NCBI GenBank assembly: GCA_003662205.1
Contig: QMXQ01000069.1
Location: 1-7,778, forward strand
Length of the DNA: 7,778 nt
DNA from: Candidatus Bathyarchaeota archaeon
Lineage (GTDB): Archaea; Thermoproteota; Bathyarchaeia; TCS64
Direction: 5' to 3'
The position numbers and the translations under genes were made by a program. The notes beneath the pieces were generated by a model. That model did no database searches. It had not been told where the DNA came from and saw nothing but the letters and a program-made list of their open reading frames with translations. Positions 4,555 to 7,778 of this stretch are shown one piece after another. Within the stretch, counting starts at the first letter, position 1; each line of letters opens with the position of its first letter.

Positions 4555-5646
4555 ATGAAGTCGAAGGTCTCCATCGTCCGCGTCGAGAACGACATGGCTG
4601 CCGCCGTGGAGGAGGCCGTCCGGCTCCTCGGCGGCATCGAGAGGTTCGTCGAGCCCGGGGGCAGCTACCTCATCAAGCCCAACCTGTTCATGAAGAAGTC
4701 GGCGGAGGAGGGGGCGACCACCGATATGCGCGTCGTCCTCGCCCTGGCGGAGATGGTGCGGGGCAGCGGCGCGACGCCCGTCGTCGGCGAGTGCCCGGCG
4801 ATGGCGGCCTACGCCCAGCCCGACATCGTCTTCGACGGGCTCGGGGTGCGACAGCTCTGCGAGGAGGCCGGCGTCGAGCTGATGGTCCTCGATCGGGAGC
4901 GCCCCGTCAGGGTGGAGTGCCCGCGGGGCGTGGTGCTCGATGAGCTCTGGTTCCCCGAGTACGCCCTCCGTTGCGACGGCGTCATCAACGTCCCCAAGCT
5001 CAAGACCCATGTGCTGACGACCCTCACCTGCGCGGTGAAGAACCTGTTCGGCCTCCAGCAGGGCGGCTCGAAGGCCCACCACCACGTCCGCACCCGGAAC
5101 GACCCCGAGAGGTTCAGCCACCTCCTCCTCGACCTCTACGAGGTCATCCGCCCAAGGGTCCGGCTGAACGTGGTGGACGCCGTCGTGGGCATGGAGGGCG
5201 AGGGCCCCTCCAGCGGCGACCCCATCCTGCTCGGCCTCATCCTGGCGGGGGAGGACGCCGTCGCGGTGGACCTGGTCGCGGCGGCGGTCATGGGCTGGGA
5301 CCCGATGGAGGTGGGGACCAACTACCTCGCTGCCCAGAAGGGGCGCGGCCTCGGCCCCTCCTCCCTGGACGAGGTCGAGGTGGTGGGCGTGCCCCTCGAC
5401 GAGGCGGTCAAACCGTTCAGGAGGCCCAGCATCCACCAGGACGGCCGCATGTTCGTCGAGGCCCGCATGCCCATCGAGTGCGACGAGGAGCGATGCGCGG
5501 GGTGCGGCGTCTGCGCCCAGATCTGCCCCGGAGGCGCCATCACCCTCCGCGGCCGGCCCGAGTTCGACTACGACCGCTGCATCCAGTGCTTCTGCTGCAT
5601 CGAGCTCTGCCCCCACGGCGCCCTCAGGGCCGTCAGGAAAGGCTGA
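4555..5646 (+). CDS. DUF362 iron-sulfur protein with C-terminal 2x[4Fe-4S] ferredoxin domain
   Basis: Residues 1-290 match the DUF362 family: LIKPNL (39-44), GATPVVGE (72-79), VINVPKLKTH (143-152) and CAVKNLFG (159-166), ending with the EDAVAVDLVAA stretch (233-243). The C-terminus is a bacterial-type ferredoxin with two cysteine sets, C314/C317/C320/C324-Pro and C342/C345/C348/C352-Pro. It should therefore hold two [4Fe-4S] clusters and pass electrons in the cytosol. C347 adds an extra cysteine inside the second set, and a HHH triplet lies at 175-177. No signal peptide or membrane helix is visible. The reaction of DUF362 is not established, so only an electron-transfer role for the tail is inferred. 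It follows trpS and precedes the HIT gene on the same strand, but both intergenic gaps carry TATA-like boxes, arguing against one operon. Confidence 0.9.
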   Translation: MKSKVSIVRVENDMAAAVEEAVRLLGGIERFVEPGGSYLIKPNLFMKKSAEEGATTDMRVVLALAEMVRGSGATPVVGECPAMAAYAQPDIVFDGLGVRQLCEEAGVELMVLDRERPVRVECPRGVVLDELWFPEYALRCDGVINVPKLKTHVLTTLTCAVKNLFGLQQGGSKAHHHVRTRNDPERFSHLLLDLYEVIRPRVRLNVVDAVVGMEGEGPSSGDPILLGLILAGEDAVAVDLVAAAVMGWDPMEVGTNYLAAQKGRGLGPSSLDEVEVVGVPLDEAVKPFRRPSIHQDGRMFVEARMPIECDEERCAGCGVCAQICPGGAITLRGRPEFDYDRCIQCFCCIELCPHGALRAVRKG

Positions 5647-5660
5647 GCCCCCAGCGGGGC

Positions 5661-5673
5661 ATTAAACATAATA
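5661..5673 (+). promoter_or_regulatory. TATA box of the HIT gene
   Basis: ATTAAACATAATA is an AT-rich island in GC-rich surroundings, centred about 42 bases before the ATG at 5709. It implies a leader of about 15-20 bases, which would include the ribosome site at 5697-5704. Confidence 0.55.
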
Positions 5674-5696
5674 GCCGACGCCCTCCACTCCTGCTA

Positions 5697-5704
5697 GAGG
5701 CGGT
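5697..5704 (+). promoter_or_regulatory. Ribosome binding site deciding the HIT start
   Basis: GAGGCGGT resembles the archaeal GAGGTG core and ends four bases before the ATG at 5709. The reading frame is open far upstream through the DUF362 gene in a different frame, so this site is useful in fixing the true start. Confidence 0.5.
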
Positions 5705-5708
5705 TCCC

Positions 5709-6149
5709 ATGCAGAGACGCTGCATATTCTGCAGGATCATAGGGGGAGAGGCCCCCGCCCACAAGGTCTACGAGGACGAGAGGGTCCTCGCCTTCCTCGA
5801 CATATACCCCTCGGCCCCGGGTCACACCCTCATCATCCCGAAGGCCCATGTGGCGCGGGTCGAGGACCTGTCGGAGGAGGACGCCGCCGCCCTCTTCAGG
5901 GCCCTCCATCGGCTTGTGGGGCGGATACAGGCGGCGGTGGGAGCCCCCGCCAGCACCATCGGCGTCAACAACGGCCCCGAGAGCGGCCAGGAGGTTCCCC
6001 ACGTCCACATCCACGTCATCCCCCGGTTCCGGGGCGACCGGGGCGGCATCATCCAGGGCATAGCGAGGAGCGGCCGCCGCCCCAGCGGGGAGGAGCTGCG
6101 CCGGATCGCCGAGAGGATCAGGGAGCTCTCGGCCGCGTCCGATGCCTAA
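5709..6149 (+). CDS. HIT-family (histidine triad) nucleotide hydrolase/transferase
   Basis: The 146-residue protein carries the histidine triad HVHIHV (98-103) followed by IPR, with H100 or H102 near the catalytic position. GVNNGPESGQEVP (85-97) precedes it as in Hint-type proteins. CIFC (5-8) with later histidines could bind zinc, also common in the family. HIT proteins of this kind cleave phosphoramidate or dinucleotide substrates such as adenosine phosphoramidate or Ap4A; the true substrate here is not readable. The frame is open well upstream, but conservation begins at RCIFCRIIGGEAPAHKV. The ATG at 5709 has both a ribosome site and a TATA box. Its stop overlaps that of the converging flavoprotein gene by four bases (6146-6149). 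Confidence 0.92.
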   Translation: MQRRCIFCRIIGGEAPAHKVYEDERVLAFLDIYPSAPGHTLIIPKAHVARVEDLSEEDAAALFRALHRLVGRIQAAVGAPASTIGVNNGPESGQEVPHVHIHVIPRFRGDRGGIIQGIARSGRRPSGEELRRIAERIRELSAASDA

Positions 6150-7778
6150 ACCGCGCCCCGAGGCGGATAGGGCCAGGCGGCGAGGCCGCCGTCCAGGAAC
6201 CTCACATCCCTGAAGCCCGCGCCGTTCAGAACCCTCTGCGCCTCGTAGGCGCGGACGCCGGTCCTGCAGAGGACGACGATCTCCCTGCTCCGGGGGAGTT
6301 CGCCTAGCCTCTGCCTCAGCTCGTCGATGGGTATCAGTCTCACCCGCGGGTCTCGGAAGGGCTGCTCTTCGGCCTCCGCCGGGGTCCTCACGTCTAGGAG
6401 GGTGAGGTCTTCTCCGCCGTCGAGCTTCGCCTTGAGGTCCGCCGCCGATGTACCGCGGGCCAGGCCCTCCATCTTGTTGCGTATGATGTTGGCGGCGTGG
6501 GCCACCGGGTCGATGGCCGTCGAGTAGGGCGGCGCGTATCCCAGGTCCAGGCCGGCGATGTCCTCCACCGAGGCCCTGAACCTCAGGGCGGTGGCTAGGA
6601 CATCGATCCGCTTCACGACCTCGCCCGGGCCCAGGGCCTGCCCCCCGAGGAGCCTTCCGGTCCTCCGATCCGCGATGAGCTTGATGATGAATGGGTGCGC
6701 GGCGGGATAATAGTGGGAGCAGTCCCCCTTCGGCGCCACCGAGGTGACCGGGTCGTACCCCGCAGCCTTCGCCTCCCTCTCGCTGAGGCCGGTCTTGCCG
6801 ACGTTGTAGCCGAGGACCTTGAAGACGGTCGTCCTCGTGACCCCCGGGAAGGCGGTGCGGCCGCCCGTGACGTTGTCGCCGATCACCCTCCCATGCTTGT
6901 TCGCTGTCGACCCCAGCGGCACGTAGGCCTTCCCGCCCGTGACGAGGCAGGTGTTCTCGACGCAGTCCCCGCCGGCGTAGATGTCCGGATCGCTGGTCTG
7001 CAGGTACTCGTTGACGGCGATGGCGCCCGTCTCCCCGATCTCCAGCCCCGCCTCCCGAGCTAGGGCGACGTTGGGCCTGACGCCCACGGCCATAACGACG
7101 AGATCGACGTCGATCCGCCGACCGTCGGCGGTCGCGACCCCCGCGACGCGGCCGGTGCCACTGTCCACAAGCCTCTCAACCCTGCTGCCGGTGCGGACGT
7201 CGACGCCCTCCGCCCTCAGGTAGTTCTCCAGCAGGAGGGCCATCTCCCTGTCCAGCAGAGCCGGCAGAAGCTGGTCGAGCATCTCGAAGACGGTGACCCT
7301 GCAGCCCCGGGAGATGAAGGCGCCGCAGGTCTCCATCCCGATGAGGCCTCCCCCGATGATGGCGATCTCCTTCGCGCCGCCCTCCACCTCCCTCCGGATC
7401 GCCTCGGCGTCCAGGGGGTTGTTGAGGCGGTAGACGCCGTCGAGGTCGACGCCCTCGATCGGGGGAACTATGGGCCTCGCGCCTACTGCCAGCACGAGCT
7501 TGTCGTAGGGGATATCGTAGACGCGGCCGGTCTCCAGCTCCCTGACCGTGACCGTCTTCTCGCCCCGGTTGATCCTGAGCGCCTCGGTTCTCCCAAGGAT
7601 GTCGATGTCCTTGACGCTCTTGAAGTAGCGCTCGTCCCGGATAACGCCCAGAGGCGTGCAGAGGAGCTCCTTGACGTCGCGGATGACCCCCTCGATGTAG
7701 AAGGGCATGCCGCAGCCCGCGTAGGAGAAGAGGCCACTCCGCTCGATGATGGTTATCTCAGCGTCGGGATCCCGACGC
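6146..7778 (-). CDS. CoA-disulfide/persulfide reductase-like flavoprotein fused to a rhodanese domain (partial, N-terminus off right edge)
   Basis: The visible 543 residues lack only the N-terminal part with the first FAD-binding glycine motif. At the cut end, FSYAGCGMPFYI contains the single redox cysteine of the CoA-disulfide reductase family (codon at 7712-7714). The ATG at 7708 lies within this motif and is not the start. Next come AIIGGGLIGME (NAD(P)H site), IYAGGDCVE (FAD site) and LGYAPPYSTAIDP, whose tyrosines suit the dimer active site. From about 100 residues before the end there is a rhodanese domain with LLDVRTPAE and active-site loop CRTGVR (cysteine codon 6266-6268). This architecture matches NADH-dependent persulfide reductases and CoADR-RHD enzymes, which reduce persulfides or CoA/glutathione disulfides. 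Both catalytic cysteines are present, so it should be active. It is likely cytosolic and may serve sulfur reduction or oxidative-stress defence; which one is unknown. Confidence 0.93.
   Translation of the reverse strand, partial: RRDPDAEITIIERSGLFSYAGCGMPFYIEGVIRDVKELLCTPLGVIRDERYFKSVKDIDILGRTEALRINRGEKTVTVRELETGRVYDIPYDKLVLAVGARPIVPPIEGVDLDGVYRLNNPLDAEAIRREVEGGAKEIAIIGGGLIGMETCGAFISRGCRVTVFEMLDQLLPALLDREMALLLENYLRAEGVDVRTGSRVERLVDSGTGRVAGVATADGRRIDVDLVVMAVGVRPNVALAREAGLEIGETGAIAVNEYLQTSDPDIYAGGDCVENTCLVTGGKAYVPLGSTANKHGRVIGDNVTGGRTAFPGVTRTTVFKVLGYNVGKTGLSEREAKAAGYDPVTSVAPKGDCSHYYPAAHPFIIKLIADRRTGRLLGGQALGPGEVVKRIDVLATALRFRASVEDIAGLDLGYAPPYSTAIDPVAHAANIIRNKMEGLARGTSAADLKAKLDGGEDLTLLDVRTPAEAEEQPFRDPRVRLIPIDELRQRLGELPRSREIVVLCRTGVRAYEAQRVLNGAGFRDVRFLDGGLAAWPYPPRGAV

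Noticed and set aside
4540..5616. Long minus-strand open frame opposite the DUF362 gene
   Set aside because: It is an antisense shadow caused by high GC content. It has a low-complexity composition with no recognisable domain, while the plus strand holds conserved DUF362 and ferredoxin motifs.
4971..5708. Upstream extension of the HIT frame to give a 392-residue protein
   Set aside because: The extension overlaps the well-supported DUF362 gene in another frame and is arginine/proline-rich. The HIT domain, its ribosome site and TATA box place the start at 5709.

Overview
The window looks like a gene-dense chromosomal segment from a GC-rich archaeon. Several genes have AT-rich TATA-like boxes about 30-45 bases before the start codon, standing out in otherwise GC-rich DNA. 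The tryptophanyl-tRNA synthetase is of the archaeal/eukaryotic type. An AbrB-PhoU fusion, an FmdE-family protein, a NikR regulator and a DUF362-ferredoxin protein are all common in anaerobic archaea. FmdE hints at methanogen-like or related C1 metabolism but does not prove it. I cannot place the organism more precisely. Non-ATG starts are frequent (GTG for phoU-like, nikR and probably fmdE; TTG for trpS).

Left to right: (1) a PhoU-family phosphate regulator on the minus strand, cut by the left edge, with a clear promoter at 495-505. (2) A divergent thioredoxin-like gene (657 onward) with a WCPDC active site, whose frame breaks at a run of seven G at 1033-1039. (3) A minus-strand pair, an FmdE-family protein followed by an ECF-type S-component membrane protein. 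(4) The divergent nickel regulator nikR, whose short intergenic region with the pair carries spaced direct repeats that look like an operator. (5) A 331-base stretch without a convincing ORF (3020-3350) with its own TATA-like element and several strong inverted repeats. It is either a long structured leader of trpS or a separate small RNA. (6) trpS. (7) A DUF362 protein with a C-terminal two-cluster ferredoxin domain. (8) A HIT-family nucleotide hydrolase/transferase. (9) On the minus strand, running off the right edge, a CoA-disulfide-reductase-like flavoprotein fused to a rhodanese domain. Its stop codon overlaps that of the HIT gene by four bases.

Three themes emerge. The first is metal handling (NikR, FmdE and an orphan ECF S component around one shared control region). 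The second is thiol/persulfide redox chemistry (thioredoxin-like protein and CoADR-rhodanese fusion). The third is ordinary housekeeping (TrpRS, HIT, PhoU). The most interesting signals are the possible structured RNA ahead of trpS, the nikR/fmdE control region, and the slippery-looking frameshift in the thioredoxin gene. No CRISPR array, insertion sequence, rRNA or recognisable tRNA was seen.
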